A stretch of DNA of 64,000 bases from an uncultured Fluviicola sp. (GCF_902168135.1 NZ_CABHOL010000021.1:228663-292662); one strand, 5' to 3'; counted from the stretch's first letter, positions 27,001-37,166 are shown. A program made the numbers and translations. Notes: generated from the sequence alone by a model not told the origin.

Positions 27001-30000
27001 GGACTTCCTTTTACTTTGATCCTTCTATCCGGATTTTGCGGATCGATCATCACATATTCCACATTTGCAGCAACTCCGGAACTAGGCTGGCCCAACATGT
27101 CGTTTCTGCGTTTTTTCAGGTTCAAAAGGTCATCGAATACGATTTCCATGTTGTTAACTTCCGGCCAAACAGCATCTGCATTGTTTGTATACCATGGCGT
27201 AAGGTACAACGGAAGTTCATACTCGTAATAGTTGTCTACAAAGTCAGTTCCCAATCGTACAAATAACGTCGCATCCTTATCGCGTAAAGTATTTGCAGTT
27301 ACTTCCTCTGCATGGACATACATTTTTAATTTCTTGTAAGTACGAACGTCAAACTGAACATTTTTATAGGCCGCTCTTGCATCACCATCCTGAAGGTTAC
27401 ACACATCCAATGTTAATGACTGTTCATTCATTTGGCGCTGCTGAGGCTGTGACGGGTCAATTTCACGCTGGATTCCAGGAGGGATTTGGTACCCGATCGG
27501 AATTTTCTCATTGTTCTCTTCAAAGTTCAGTGCCCCGATGTTGAAAGTCGTTAAGTTCGGGTCAACCTGGATAACTTCTCCCGGTGAAGTCAGATCAAGC
27601 AAGTACTTTCTCCATTCCCCTCGAACCAATTCCAACTTGGCGAAACGAACAATTACTTCTTCATCAAATCCCTTCATGAACATCCGGAAGAAGCGGATAG
27701 AACGGAAATCACGGATACCGTTAACTGATCTTTCCGGTTCTCTGATCGGCACCTTAAACTGGTACCATCTTTCTGTTTTCGTTGTATTCGGCGGAGTAAA
27801 CGTTACCACGCTCGTAATGTGATTTTTCCCTACGACCATATCAGCAGGGCGCAGACTTACCTTATACTGGAAATAAGCTTCTGATTCGGATAAGTTGTTA
27901 TCCTGGTTGATATCTTCCAAATCAGGTGTGTTTCTTGCCTGAGTAGGATATTTATCAGTGTTCATGGTGTCGGACATCTCTGTGGTAGCAGAGTTTCCTT
28001 CCATTCCATTGTATTTTTTATAGCGCTGAAGAATATTCAATTGCTGTTGGTCGTAAACGTCATCTCTGTAGAAGTTATAATCGTCATTCGAAGGATCGGC
28101 AATCATTCTTGCTTTTACATCGGCACTCATGTTCGAGTTTTGTACCCAATTCACGTATGCTGAGTAGGAATCAACTTCTTCTGAAGATTTATACCCATCG
28201 ATACCAACGTCCTGGTTGAAGCGTGAGTTCGGATCATTATCAAAAGCATTCACAACAACCTGCTGCGTGGATACTTTCGCCCATGGTGTAATAACAACGG
28301 GATAGTTTGCTCCTGAATAAGGCGGAATCCCATTTTCAAAACTCTTTCTGGAATCTGCCAATACATCTTCGGAAACGTTCCCTAAGTTGAAATACAGGTC
28401 ACCACCGGTTAAATTCGGAGTAGCAAGCATTGCATCTTCGTTAAACGGATCCAAAATCCAGAACTGGATGAATTCAACGTTAGCCTGTTCAAAGTCATTT
28501 GTTGTCAGCGAGCGCATAATTCCACCCCAATGGTCTTCCGGATTCGTAAACGTTCCGTCCGTATTTACCGTTGAAAGTGTATCGTAGTTATACATCCCCC
28601 GCTCTTTCGGATAATAGCCCAATTCCAATACCTGGATAGTTGGGATGGCACCATAAGTCAGCTGCTGGTTCGGGAAAATATCTGTTTGAAGTACCTGACG
28701 CATACGACTGTCGTAAATTTGCGCCGGGTCATCCTTGATATGCTGCGGTGTTAAATTGTTCGATTGATAGAAAAGCGGGTCAATTAAATACCATGCGATC
28801 TTTGATCTCATGAATCCGTTTTTCAAACTTTTTGACGATCCTTCCGGGAAAAGATCTGTTTGTCCCTGAGGAGTAGACGCTAAACGCCAAGCACTTTGTG
28901 TTCTCAGGTCGATAGTACTCTGACTTCCTTCAAAATCGTCTACATACGAAATTCCCGCTTTGGAAATCGCCTTTGGTGTTCCGGGAATCAAGTGCGCAAA
29001 CTCTCCTTTAAAGGTCATAAAGGATTTTTCCTTCGTGGAAAGAACCGGTAATAAATCGATGAATTTCGTTAAGAACGGTAATTCTGTACGGTAATTGATA
29101 TCAAAACCGATCACATTGTTCTTATAAGGCTCACTACCAAAATCAACTTTTTGGGTCACCGGACGTTCCATCATTCTAAGCCAGGTAGCCCCAATGTTGA
29201 AGTCTTTACTAAATCGGTAATTCAAATGTGTTCCCACCATCGATTTCGACTGGAAACCAAAGACCGAATTACTTTCAATGGAAATTTTGATCGGTGTATT
29301 TGATTCCAAAACTCCTGTGTTGAGGATTTTCACACGACCTAAGTTGTAATCGACCGTATAATCCTGCCCTTCCACCATCGGGATTCCTCCCGCAGTCACT
29401 TTCACGGCTCCTTCAGGAACGTTCAAAGCATTTAAGGAGATATCCGAGGTAACGGAAGACTGGTATTCTCCCTTAAACACAAAACGGTTCTTGCTTGGAA
29501 TCTGCTGAGCAGCCGTTTTCGTTGAATCATATAGTTCCGTGTAAGCAATGGTGCTTGCAATGTTATCCGGCATTCCGTTCAACATCAACTTTTGCTTCAA
29601 CACACCACCGAAAGGTTCGTTCGTAGAGAACATGACGCGCCCGTTCCGGGTGTTGATCGTACCTCCGGTTTCCGCTTTTTGCCCGTTATACATGATCGGT
29701 ACAAAGTCAAATAATCCATCTGAGAACTGCTGATTGTTCACATTCAAGCGGTCCATTTCCACGAGGGTGATGATTTGCTTATCATCCAATCCGGAATATG
29801 GTAAAATAGGTGCTAAAACGGATGTTTCCGGGTTGTTGTAATAAATATTCAGTTTGAAACCGTTCGGATCAACCTGGTAGGCACCGATAGAATAGATGTT
29901 CTTCATCATCAAATCCCAAATCTTCAAAGTTGGATTTGTGATAGTCGGTTTCAATAATTTCAACATCAAAGCATTCTGACCGGCAACACCGTCGGTAGAG

Positions 30001-31436
30001 AATTCCCCAACCTGGTAAGTCTTCCCTCTGTGTGTGTACTCGTATGCAACGGCTAAAACTTCATCGTTGTTCAGCGGCTGGCTCAGGGAAATAAATCCAA
30101 GAAGTGCGTTGTAGGTATATTCCGATTCGCTCAGTTTTCTGGCATTCTCAACTTTTTCGTAATGAATCGCCTGCTGGAATGGGCCGGGAGTGGAATTTTG
30201 TGATGACAATTCGGCAACAGCTCCGTTGAATCCACGAATAGTATTACTCACCGGGCTGTTCGGATTCGCCAGGTAATTATAAAGTCCGTTTGCATCATTG
30301 CTTGGCAACTCAGTATTAAACACACCGCCCGGTGAACCAACCTGGTTTGCCGGCAGAGCCTCCCCTAAATCCGAGAATGCAAGGATGTTTCTCGAATTTT
30401 CCGTGTTATTTATCCTGTTGGTAACCCAAACCTCCATTCTGGTAACGTATGTTTCAGAAGCAACGTTCGGCATTTGGGCCATTGCTGCGTCATACTGATC
30501 CCGGAAGAATAAGTTCAGGAAGTAGTGGCGATTGGCCTCGTAATTATCAGCCGTAATTTCAAATGGCTGGATTTGTGCTTTTCCGGTGATGTTAATCTCG
30601 GTTCTTTTCCCTTTGGACGAAGCACCGATCGCATCTACTGTCAGGTCTCCGAAGCGCAATTTGGCGTACGCTCCGAATAAGGTTTGGGAACCCGGAATCA
30701 ATGCGCCGAAAGACGGGAAACTTACATTCCCCAATTCAATTCTTTGGATGATCTGGTCTTCATCACCGGAATAACCTAATTTGGTTACGTTATCAAAGTC
30801 GAACGCAGCTTGTGTATTGTAGCTTGCACTTAATTTCAGTTTTGTTCCGATTTGTCCAACCAGGTTCATCTGGATCTGCTGCTGGAAATCAAAACGGGTA
30901 ATTTTTCGCTGTTTTACCGGTAATATCGGGTTGTCATAACGGGAAGTATTGACCCCGAAAGCCAATTCTATCGATCCCTGCGGACGGATTGTAATTTCAT
31001 CGGAACCAAAGAAACTTGTAAATACCTTTGAAGGAATTTTGATCGGGAACTCAAGCGCTCTGTCTTCTTCCGTTTGTGCATCAATTTTATCCTTCCAGTT
31101 TTCCTTCAATGATTTTTGACGTTCGTATTCCAGGTACTCTTCCAGGGTCATCATGGAAGGATTCCGATAATTCAGATTGGTATTTCCCATTGTTTCAGAG
31201 AAAACGTATTTCCCTGTAATCGGATCGAAAACGATGCTTTTCTTCACTCCTGAAGGATCTCCCAAATCGAATGTCTGCGGATTGTTTTGAGTTGGATCCA
31301 GCGGATTGGTAATCGGAAATGGCAAAGTAGTATCCGGTGGTGTCTGCCCCCAGAATACAAGCGATACAAAACAGAAAACAACCGCTGTAAACAGTTGCAT
31401 CACTCTTGTGTAGTTAGCGTTCAATTTTTTTTCCAA
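24024..31436 (-). CDS. sprA: T9SS outer-membrane translocon SprA (gliding motility/secretion)
   Basis: Protein of 2470 residues, the normal size of SprA, the very large beta-barrel through which T9SS cargo crosses the outer membrane. A signal peptide (LFTAVVFCFVSLVFWGQ) is followed by the SprA N-terminal repeats (GSIELAFGVNTSRYDNPILP and DEDQIIQRIELGNVSFPSFG), VEGQDYTVDYNLGRVKIL, and a long beta-strand-rich body ending NMSTGIRFRFNLGGL. An extremely Lys/Arg-rich insert lies near residues 1966-1995. The start may be ATG 31436 or the internal ATG at 31400. It follows ruvA by 4 bp in the conserved order maeB-ruvA-sprA. Confidence 0.96.
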   Translation of the reverse strand: MEKKLNANYTRVMQLFTAVVFCFVSLVFWGQTPPDTTLPFPITNPLDPTQNNPQTFDLGDPSGVKKSIVFDPITGKYVFSETMGNTNLNYRNPSMMTLEEYLEYERQKSLKENWKDKIDAQTEEDRALEFPIKIPSKVFTSFFGSDEITIRPQGSIELAFGVNTSRYDNPILPVKQRKITRFDFQQQIQMNLVGQIGTKLKLSASYNTQAAFDFDNVTKLGYSGDEDQIIQRIELGNVSFPSFGALIPGSQTLFGAYAKLRFGDLTVDAIGASSKGKRTEINITGKAQIQPFEITADNYEANRHYFLNLFFRDQYDAAMAQMPNVASETYVTRMEVWVTNRINNTENSRNILAFSDLGEALPANQVGSPGGVFNTELPSNDANGLYNYLANPNSPVSNTIRGFNGAVAELSSQNSTPGPFQQAIHYEKVENARKLSESEYTYNALLGFISLSQPLNNDEVLAVAYEYTHRGKTYQVGEFSTDGVAGQNALMLKLLKPTITNPTLKIWDLMMKNIYSIGAYQVDPNGFKLNIYYNNPETSVLAPILPYSGLDDKQIITLVEMDRLNVNNQQFSDGLFDFVPIMYNGQKAETGGTINTRNGRVMFSTNEPFGGVLKQKLMLNGMPDNIASTIAYTELYDSTKTAAQQIPSKNRFVFKGEYQSSVTSDISLNALNVPEGAVKVTAGGIPMVEGQDYTVDYNLGRVKILNTGVLESNTPIKISIESNSVFGFQSKSMVGTHLNYRFSKDFNIGATWLRMMERPVTQKVDFGSEPYKNNVIGFDINYRTELPFLTKFIDLLPVLSTKEKSFMTFKGEFAHLIPGTPKAISKAGISYVDDFEGSQSTIDLRTQSAWRLASTPQGQTDLFPEGSSKSLKNGFMRSKIAWYLIDPLFYQSNNLTPQHIKDDPAQIYDSRMRQVLQTDIFPNQQLTYGAIPTIQVLELGYYPKERGMYNYDTLSTVNTDGTFTNPEDHWGGIMRSLTTNDFEQANVEFIQFWILDPFNEDAMLATPNLTGGDLYFNLGNVSEDVLADSRKSFENGIPPYSGANYPVVITPWAKVSTQQVVVNAFDNDPNSRFNQDVGIDGYKSSEEVDSYSAYVNWVQNSNMSADVKARMIADPSNDDYNFYRDDVYDQQQLNILQRYKKYNGMEGNSATTEMSDTMNTDKYPTQARNTPDLEDINQDNNLSESEAYFQYKVSLRPADMVVGKNHITSVVTFTPPNTTKTERWYQFKVPIREPERSVNGIRDFRSIRFFRMFMKGFDEEVIVRFAKLELVRGEWRKYLLDLTSPGEVIQVDPNLTTFNIGALNFEENNEKIPIGYQIPPGIQREIDPSQPQQRQMNEQSLTLDVCNLQDGDARAAYKNVQFDVRTYKKLKMYVHAEEVTANTLRDKDATLFVRLGTDFVDNYYEYELPLYLTPWYTNNADAVWPEVNNMEIVFDDLLNLKKRRNDMLGQPSSGVAANVEYVMIDPQNPDRRIKVKGSPNLQGVKTIMIGVRNPSKNQPSPWVATDDGLAKCVQVWVNELRLTDFVDDGGSAAIAQMQVQAADFGSFSLSGNYSGVNWGAVDSRVQERQRNQKIGMDFQTNLQLGQFFGNRIKLAVPFFYGYSLGIINPEYDPFNPDIKLSSYEAGQRKSIARVAQDYTERKSYNFQGVRKERAAGKKAHFYDVSNWMAGYGYSESLHRDFNTNYDRTKQWKGSLAYAYTFDNKPFEPFKKNKKMQKSKWWGLIRETSIGYLPKTLGFTNDIQRNYNERQIRNTIDTSANAFQYKPVYVKNFQWNRGYRLGWDLTKNLKLTFNANNRAIFDEQDGEVNRKGNDTLYRQFKDTIAKQMRTFGKTMDYTHDYTFSYNVPFNLIPALDWLTGNAKYTGTYNWQRAPLGQDGSKIPGTVNSYNPDYGNIVQNSRTVNATLQANMTTLYNKIPFFKKVNTGGSPQRGAVSRQKAGGAVDGGSKPDDKGKETVTELKPPKPLDEMTKKERRQWERKKRKHERQQKRKKNNKVNPVAGFGARLLMSVRNVSGTYNQTDGTLLPGYNQKTSILGFNPAFSSGMGGFIFGQQSYSVTGRETGYNFAQTAADNDWLVRNPALNRQHTITHNQMFTARATLEPMKDLTIDLSLNRTMSENTNDFFRYNDLSEQFESQSRFQTATLSYSTISIGSAFEKLTEGYESGNFKQMRETTKQVSDLLGETNSNSAGSTSDGYRDGYGISQQEVVIGAFLSSYTNGKVNKRSTNPFNSTPLPNWTVNYNGLSKFEKMKKLTKNFVIRHAYSSTVTLGQVQSNLNATFDDNGAASARDLNRNFIPEQNIQTVTISERFSPLIGFDATWNLGGKKAGSQGLITKFEIKKDRSATLSLNNNQVTEVLGNEIVVGAGYKFPKVRLPFRIGKNKPENPLNIRFDFTFRDNLTVIRKIVEATEQATAGQKVISIKSSIDYNIGANLMVQFYYDQVITNPKIATSYPTGNMSTGIRFRFNLGGL

Positions 31437-31440
31437 GTGT

Positions 31441-32019
31441 TTATAATATTTTCAGTGCCCCTTTAATTAATTCCTCCACAGTTTCCTCCCCGGTGGCAAT
31501 TTTCTCTATTGCTTTCTCTGCTGATTTTTTATCGAAACCTAAAGAAACCAAAGCAGTTAACGCATCAAATCGATTTGTATTGTTTCCGACAAAAATATTT
31601 GTTGGATCATTCCATTCTACCTTCAACATCTTATCTTTCAAATCGATAATGACACGCTGGGCAGTTTTTGCTCCAATTCCTTTGATTGCTTGTATAGAAC
31701 GTACATCTTCCGTTTGTATTGCGTTGGCAATTTCATTCGGGGACATAGATGAAAGCATTAAGATGGCTGTATTGGGCCCGATTCCGGAAACAGAAAGCAG
31801 CAGGTTGAATACATCACGCTCTTCGGAAGTGGCAAAACCAAAAAGCAGATGGGCATCTTCCCGTATAATCTGTTGTGTCAAAACCTTTACTGATTCGGAT
31901 GTTCCGATTGCAGAATAAGTGTTCAGTGATATCTTAACGAAATATCCCACGCCACCGCATTCGATGATCAGGTTTGTAGGATTCTTCTCTATTAAACGTC
32001 CGTTCAGATGTGCAATCAT
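31441..32019 (-). CDS. ruvA: Holliday junction branch migration complex subunit RuvA
   Basis: Protein of 192 residues that binds four-way junctions and loads RuvB. The N-terminal OB domain begins MIAHLNGRLIEKNPTNLIIECGG in the family pattern; two helix-hairpin-helix motifs follow (LLSVSGIGPNTAILMLS and IQAIKGIGAKTAQRVIIDLKD), and the C-terminal domain III ends VEELIKGALKIL. Normal length. It lies between maeB and sprA on the same strand with 12 and 4 bp gaps. Confidence 0.97.
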   Translation of the reverse strand: MIAHLNGRLIEKNPTNLIIECGGVGYFVKISLNTYSAIGTSESVKVLTQQIIREDAHLLFGFATSEERDVFNLLLSVSGIGPNTAILMLSSMSPNEIANAIQTEDVRSIQAIKGIGAKTAQRVIIDLKDKMLKVEWNDPTNIFVGNNTNRFDALTALVSLGFDKKSAEKAIEKIATGEETVEELIKGALKIL

Positions 32020-32031
32020 TGCTTTCTATTT

Positions 32032-34296
32032 CTACTTGGTTTGTGCATCAACAACGGCAACTTTCACCATGTTTACGATCTCGCGAACAGATGAGCCCAT
32101 TTGCAGTACATGAATTGATTTTTTCAATCCGACCAGGATAGGCCCGATCGCATCCGAATCAGTCATTTCCTGGAGTAACTTATATGCTATATTCCCTGAT
32201 GAAAGGTTCGGGAAGATCAACGTGTTTACTTCCTTATTCGCTAATTGCGAAAACGAGAATTTTTCATTCATCAGGTCGTTGTTCAAAGCAAAGTTTGCCT
32301 GAACTTCTCCGTCCACAATGAGAGTAGGGTGATTTTCGTGCAAAATCCGCACTGCTTCAGCCATTTTCTCAGCATCTTCTCCCGGTGCTGAACCGAAATT
32401 GGAGTAGCTCAGGAGTGCAATTTTCGGAACAACCTTGAATTTGCGAAGTGTTTTCGCAACGTTATGCGTTATTTCTGCTATTTCGCAGGCGGTAGGATTC
32501 TTATTGATTGTCGTATCGGCAAGGAATATCGGTCCTCTTTTCGTATTCAGGATATAGACTCCTGCAACGGTATTTACATCTTTTTGCAGACCGATTACCT
32601 GGATTGCAGGACGAACCACATCTCTGTAATTTCTTGTCAACCCGGAGATCATTGCATCTGCATCTCCCATTTCCACCATCATTGCACCGAAATGGTTCCG
32701 TTCACGCATCAGCTGTATTGCCTCATATTCCGTTACTCCTTTTCGTTTGCGCTTTTCGAAGAACGAGTTCCCGTATATTTGACGGCGCATTTTTTCAGTA
32801 TCCGATTTCGGATCGATAATAACCATATTGGGAATTTCGATCGAATACTCAGCGATCAACGATTCGATAACTCTTCGTTTTCCCAATAGGATCGGGAAAC
32901 AAATTCCTTCCTCACAAGTCGTTTGCGCCGCTTTCAGGATTTTCACATTATCAGCCTCGGCAAAAACAACTCGTTTCGGATTGTTCTGTGCTTTGGTAGT
33001 GATTTGTCGAACCAGTTTATTGTCTAATCCCAAGCGTTTTTTCAGGATCATTTCATACTCCTGCCAATCAGTAATCGGATTCTGAGCAATCCCTGATTCC
33101 ATAGCAGCACGTGCAACAGCAGGTGCAACATGATAAATCAAACGCGGGTCCAGTGGTTTCGGAATTATTTGTTCCCTTCCGAAGGAAATATGTTTTTCGC
33201 CGTATGCTTCAATCACTTCTTCCGGGATCGTTTCCTTAGCCAGGTTTGCAATTGCTTTAACGGCAGCTAATTTCATTTCTTCATTGATCCCTGTTGCTCT
33301 TACATCCAAAGCACCTCTGAAAATGAAGGGGAAACCAAGCACATTGTTTACCTGGTTAGGATGGTCCGATCGGCCGGTTGCCATAATGATATCATCACGT
33401 GTTGCCATTGCATCCTTGTAGGATATTTCCGGGTCCGGATTTGCCAATGCAAACACGATGGGGTTTTTTGCCATCGAAGCCACCATTTCTTTTGAAACGA
33501 TGTTTCCTTTTGACAATCCTATAAATACATCTGCTCCCTTAAAAGATTCCGATAAAGTAGCATCTTTCTTGTGAGGGGCAAATTGTTGTTTCATTTCATC
33601 GAGGTCCGTTCTTCCGGCGTGGATCAATCCTTTACTGTCGAACATAAAGATATTGTTCACAGAAGCTCCTAAAGCCATGTACAATTTCGCACAGGAAATT
33701 GCGGCGGCTCCGGCACCTGAAACAACGATTTTTACCTTCCCGATTTTCTTTTTGGCTAATTCCAAAGCGTTCAATAATGCAGCGGCAGAAATAATTGCAG
33801 TTCCGTGCTGGTCATCGTGCATCAATGGAATATCCAGTTCTTCTTTTAATCGGCGTTCTATTTCAAAAGCTTCAGGAGCTTTAATATCTTCCAGGTTGAT
33901 TCCCCCGAATGTCGGAGCAATTGCCTTGACTGTTTGAATAAATAATTCAGGATCTTTCGCGTCGATTTCAATATCAAACACATCGATATCAGCGAAAATT
34001 TTGAAAAGCAATCCTTTTCCCTCCATAACCGGTTTGGAAGCCAGCGGACCGATATCACCCAATCCTAGTACAGCTGTTCCGTTTGAAATTACCGCAACCA
34101 GGTTTGCTTTACTGGTATACTTATAAACATCTGCTGGGTTTTCCGCAATCTTTAGGCAAGGCTCGGCAACTCCCGGAGAGTATGCCAAAGACAGATCCCT
34201 TTGAGAAGCATAAGGTTTGGTAGGAATAACCTCAATTTTTCCGGGTCTGCCGGAAGCATGATAATCCAGCGCATCTTGTTTACGAACTTTTGGCAT
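32032..34296 (-). CDS. maeB: NADP-dependent malic enzyme with phosphotransacetylase domain
   Basis: Protein of 754 residues, the hybrid MaeB type. The N-terminal malic enzyme part (about 1-425) has [16 protein letters not shown], the catalytic [20 protein letters not shown] and the NADP-binding [17 protein letters not shown]. The C-terminal part (about 430-754) is a phosphate acetyl/butyryltransferase domain ([35 protein letters not shown]), usually a regulatory acetyl-CoA sensor. It decarboxylates malate to pyruvate, making NADPH. It is the first gene of maeB-ruvA-sprA-GNAT, with TAACTTTA upstream as a weak -7 candidate. Confidence 0.96.
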   Translation of the reverse strand: MPKVRKQDALDYHASGRPGKIEVIPTKPYASQRDLSLAYSPGVAEPCLKIAENPADVYKYTSKANLVAVISNGTAVLGLGDIGPLASKPVMEGKGLLFKIFADIDVFDIEIDAKDPELFIQTVKAIAPTFGGINLEDIKAPEAFEIERRLKEELDIPLMHDDQHGTAIISAAALLNALELAKKKIGKVKIVVSGAGAAAISCAKLYMALGASVNNIFMFDSKGLIHAGRTDLDEMKQQFAPHKKDATLSESFKGADVFIGLSKGNIVSKEMVASMAKNPIVFALANPDPEISYKDAMATRDDIIMATGRSDHPNQVNNVLGFPFIFRGALDVRATGINEEMKLAAVKAIANLAKETIPEEVIEAYGEKHISFGREQIIPKPLDPRLIYHVAPAVARAAMESGIAQNPITDWQEYEMILKKRLGLDNKLVRQITTKAQNNPKRVVFAEADNVKILKAAQTTCEEGICFPILLGKRRVIESLIAEYSIEIPNMVIIDPKSDTEKMRRQIYGNSFFEKRKRKGVTEYEAIQLMRERNHFGAMMVEMGDADAMISGLTRNYRDVVRPAIQVIGLQKDVNTVAGVYILNTKRGPIFLADTTINKNPTACEIAEITHNVAKTLRKFKVVPKIALLSYSNFGSAPGEDAEKMAEAVRILHENHPTLIVDGEVQANFALNNDLMNEKFSFSQLANKEVNTLIFPNLSSGNIAYKLLQEMTDSDAIGPILVGLKKSIHVLQMGSSVREIVNMVKVAVVDAQTK

Positions 34297-34360
34297 ATAA
34301 AATAAGATTGTAAAGGGCGATAAAGTTAATAAATCTTAATACAAGAGCACTAAAAAGTTC

Positions 34361-34396
34361 GGATAAAAAGAAACCCCGACATTTATCGTCGGGGTT
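34361..34396 (-). terminator. Intrinsic terminator after the 34421-36310 T9SS cargo gene
   Basis: AACCCCGAC and GTCGGGGTT form a 9 bp stem with a 7 nt loop, followed on the minus strand by TCTTTTT. It lies 24 bp after the stop codon of the secreted protein. Confidence 0.9.
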
Positions 34397-34420
34397 CCAT
34401 CAATGATATTTAATCGTGAA

Positions 34421-36310
34421 TTACTTCACCATCAATTTTTGTGTGTAAGAACCAGTCTCGTTAGCAACTGAAATCATGTAGTTTCCTGCTACCAATCCAG
34501 CAACCGGAACTTCAACTGCAGTAGCACCTGCACCTGTAACAACTTTAGAAGCAACTGTACGTCCAGCCAAATCAATGATTGAAACTGTGTATTCTCCACC
34601 TTGTCCTTCAAACTTCACGTTTACAAAGTCAGAAGCCGGGTTAGGGAATACTTCCATATTGATTGTTGATGCCTCAGCCAATCCTAAAGTAGCTAAAGAA
34701 ATTTCTTTTGCGTTTACTACTTCACCTGTGTTTTGGTCAACCAAAACAGCAACTGCATGCATGTTAGCACGGTTACTTGTTCCAGGAACTGTGTAGTTAA
34801 ATGTGTAGCTTGCTACTTGTCCGTCTGTAATTACAGCAGGAACTGAACCAGCCTGTCCCATGTATCCGCCCAACAAAGCTCTACCTACGTGGTCATACTC
34901 CATATCTGCTGCAGGAACCGGGTCCGGAGCAGTCTGCCAGTTGTGACCGGCACCATTCAATGGGTTAGCACCTCCACTGTAATAGTTTACCTGGTTATAA
35001 CCTGATCCTGTTCCTGTTACGTTGTCTTCAGTGATAATTACTCCCAAACGGTAGTTAGAAGCAGCAAATACAGTACGGAAAGTTGCATTAACTGTAACAG
35101 TAACTGCGTTTCCTGAACCACCTGTTTGAATTCCCAATCCAGCCGGAGAAATCAAATCAATACGCTCATCGTAGAAATTTTCAAAGTCCTGAGTAGAAAC
35201 ATCTACACCTAAAAGTGCTCTGTCTACATTTGCTCCAGGGAATGCAGAAATACCAGCAGCATCGTCATAAGCAGTAACTGTCATCGGGTCACCGTTGTGA
35301 ACTGCTACACCAGCAAATGTATTCGGGTAAGTGTCTGCCATGTATTCCATTGCAACAGCACCTCTTGGACACCATCCACACCATGTTCCTGTTCCTTCTT
35401 CGATCAATACCACTTTCGGTGAGTTCGCACTTACCGTGTTGATTTTGTTACTTGAAGTATTATCAGTTGCATCAGAGTTTCCGTTAACTGCAGTGATAGT
35501 AATGTTTAAATCCTCTTCAACAACAGTTGCATAGTTTACAGCAGTTGGGTGGTTCACCGTTGCTGTAGCTCCCGGAGCAATGTTTGTAGAGATAACGCTG
35601 CTGTGAGCTGTTCCGTCATTCCAATCAATAGTTAATGAAGTGATTGCATTTGCTCCGTCATTCTTAACTTGCATTGACAAAGTATTGTTTGTGTTTGTCA
35701 AAGAGTAACGGTTCAAAGTAGAAGAAAGAAGCATTGCATCATCGTTCGCAGGCTTACGAACCACAAAATTATCTACAAACAATAAGAACTTATCGTTTGA
35801 GTTATTTTGGATCGCGATGTAAATGTTTGAACCCATGTATGCGTCCAAAGAGAAAGACTGGGTAGTGTATGTGTTCGGAGCAGCAGCAACTGTAAGAACA
35901 GCTGGGTCTGTGAAATCTGCTACCGTATTTCCTGTTGTAGAAACATATACTTTATATCCGTCAAGGAACTGAGCATCCGGAGCCATTACGTCAAACTGGC
36001 ACATAAATCCTGTTGAGTTAGGAACCGCAATTGAAGGAGAAACCACCCAGTCATTGGACACCCCAGCCGGAGTATACCAGGAAGTTGAAACCAAATGATT
36101 CCCAGATCCTGTTGCACTGTTTGCGCGAACTACCCATGCGCTAGTTCCCATGTAACTTACACTTGAAGCCGGAGTCAACCCGTCTACGTTGTATTGTGCC
36201 CAACCAGCAGGCAAAGTTGTTCCCGCATCAAAGTTTTCAGACAATACTACTTGTGAGAAAGCAGAACCTACTGAAAAAAGTGCCGAGAAAGCAAGTAAAC
36301 TTTTTTTCAT
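34421..36310 (-). CDS. T9SS cargo: choice-of-anchor J domain + Omp28-like thioredoxin fold + type A sorting domain
   Basis: Protein of 629 residues. Signal peptide (LLAFSALFSVGSAFSQ); choice-of-anchor J/cleaved-adhesin domain at about 20-185 (LSENFDAGTTLPAGWAQYN); an Ig-like segment at about 190-295; an Omp28-related thioredoxin-like domain beginning VVLIEEGTGTWCGWCPRGAV with a CGWC pair; and a C-terminal T9SS type A sorting domain (MEVFPNPASDFVNVKFEGQG to GNYMISVANETGSYTQKLMVK). It should be exported by SprA and anchored to the surface. Codon use with many GCA/ACT codons suggests high expression. A strong terminator follows. Confidence 0.9.
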   Translation of the reverse strand: MKKSLLAFSALFSVGSAFSQVVLSENFDAGTTLPAGWAQYNVDGLTPASSVSYMGTSAWVVRANSATGSGNHLVSTSWYTPAGVSNDWVVSPSIAVPNSTGFMCQFDVMAPDAQFLDGYKVYVSTTGNTVADFTDPAVLTVAAAPNTYTTQSFSLDAYMGSNIYIAIQNNSNDKFLLFVDNFVVRKPANDDAMLLSSTLNRYSLTNTNNTLSMQVKNDGANAITSLTIDWNDGTAHSSVISTNIAPGATATVNHPTAVNYATVVEEDLNITITAVNGNSDATDNTSSNKINTVSANSPKVVLIEEGTGTWCGWCPRGAVAMEYMADTYPNTFAGVAVHNGDPMTVTAYDDAAGISAFPGANVDRALLGVDVSTQDFENFYDERIDLISPAGLGIQTGGSGNAVTVTVNATFRTVFAASNYRLGVIITEDNVTGTGSGYNQVNYYSGGANPLNGAGHNWQTAPDPVPAADMEYDHVGRALLGGYMGQAGSVPAVITDGQVASYTFNYTVPGTSNRANMHAVAVLVDQNTGEVVNAKEISLATLGLAEASTINMEVFPNPASDFVNVKFEGQGGEYTVSIIDLAGRTVASKVVTGAGATAVEVPVAGLVAGNYMISVANETGSYTQKLMVK

Positions 36311-36414
36311 AATCTTAACGTTTTAGAATTCCAAATCTAACATTAAGACAATAACTTAACAACTATTTAACCACCTAAGCTTGATTCAATTAACTTTGAC
36401 TATTGGAAAGCTAA

Positions 36415-37110
36415 ATGAAGGATATGAAAAATAACCTTGTTATTCTATCGGGAGCAGGGATTAGTGCGGAAAGTGGTATCAAGACTTTTCGGGATGCTGA
36501 TGGACTGTGGGAAAACTATTCCATTGAAGAAGTTGCAACGCCGCAAGCGTGGAAAAACAACCCGGATCTGGTGCAGAAATTCTATAATGAAAGACGGCTC
36601 AATGTTATAAGCGCAAAACCAAACGATGCGCATCATTATTTCAGTCAGTTGCAAGATCTTTTTAATGTACAGGTTATTACTCAGAACATTGATGACCTGC
36701 ATGAGCGTGCAGGGAACACCCATGTTCTTCACCTGCATGGCAACATTCGGTATGCAAAAAGCTCCGGGCCTGATAAAGAGAAGAAATATTACCTCATTGA
36801 AGGTCATGAACTCAAAATGACAGACCTTTGCGACGACGGATATATTTTAAGGCCTCATGTTGTTTGGTTCGGCGAGGAAGTTCCTCTTCTTTCAACTGCA
36901 GCCGAAATAATAGAAAAGGCCGATATCCTGATTGTAGTAGGGACTTCACTAAGTGTCTACCCGGCTGCCGGACTAATCCACTACACTAAGCCGGGCTGTC
37001 GGAAAATTTTGATTGATCCGAAATCCGACCTGATCCCGGTTGAAAGTCAATTCCAAAAAATAAATAAAAGCGCTGTTGAGGCGGTAGAGGAACTAAAAAG
37101 AATTTTATAA
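36415..37110 (+). CDS. Sir2-family NAD-dependent protein deacylase (class III, without zinc cysteines)
   Basis: Protein of 231 residues. NAD-binding motifs are GAGISAESGIKTFRDADGLW, TQNIDDLHERAG and the catalytic HLHGN; the C-terminal GTSLSVYPAAGL is also conserved. It should remove acetyl or succinyl groups from lysines using NAD. The four zinc cysteines of CobB/SIRT5 are not present: the segment RYAKSSGPDKEKKYYLIEGH and the following residues contain only one Cys (LCDDG). TAACTTTG lies 18 bp upstream of the ATG as a possible -7 box. It is convergent with the gene at 37167 across a shared terminator. Confidence 0.92.
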   Translation: MKDMKNNLVILSGAGISAESGIKTFRDADGLWENYSIEEVATPQAWKNNPDLVQKFYNERRLNVISAKPNDAHHYFSQLQDLFNVQVITQNIDDLHERAGNTHVLHLHGNIRYAKSSGPDKEKKYYLIEGHELKMTDLCDDGYILRPHVVWFGEEVPLLSTAAEIIEKADILIVVGTSLSVYPAAGLIHYTKPGCRKILIDPKSDLIPVESQFQKINKSAVEAVEELKRIL

Positions 37111-37115
37111 AACCA

Positions 37116-37142
37116 AAAAGGAGTCCGTTTTGGACTCCTTTT
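37116..37142. terminator. Bidirectional terminator between sirtuin and T9SS cargo gene
   Basis: A-rich AAAA, stem GGAGTCC, loop GTTTT, stem GGACTCC and TTTT make a symmetrical hairpin able to stop transcripts from both convergent genes. Confidence 0.85.
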
Positions 37143-37166
37143 CAATATCGTGTATCAAATACTAGT

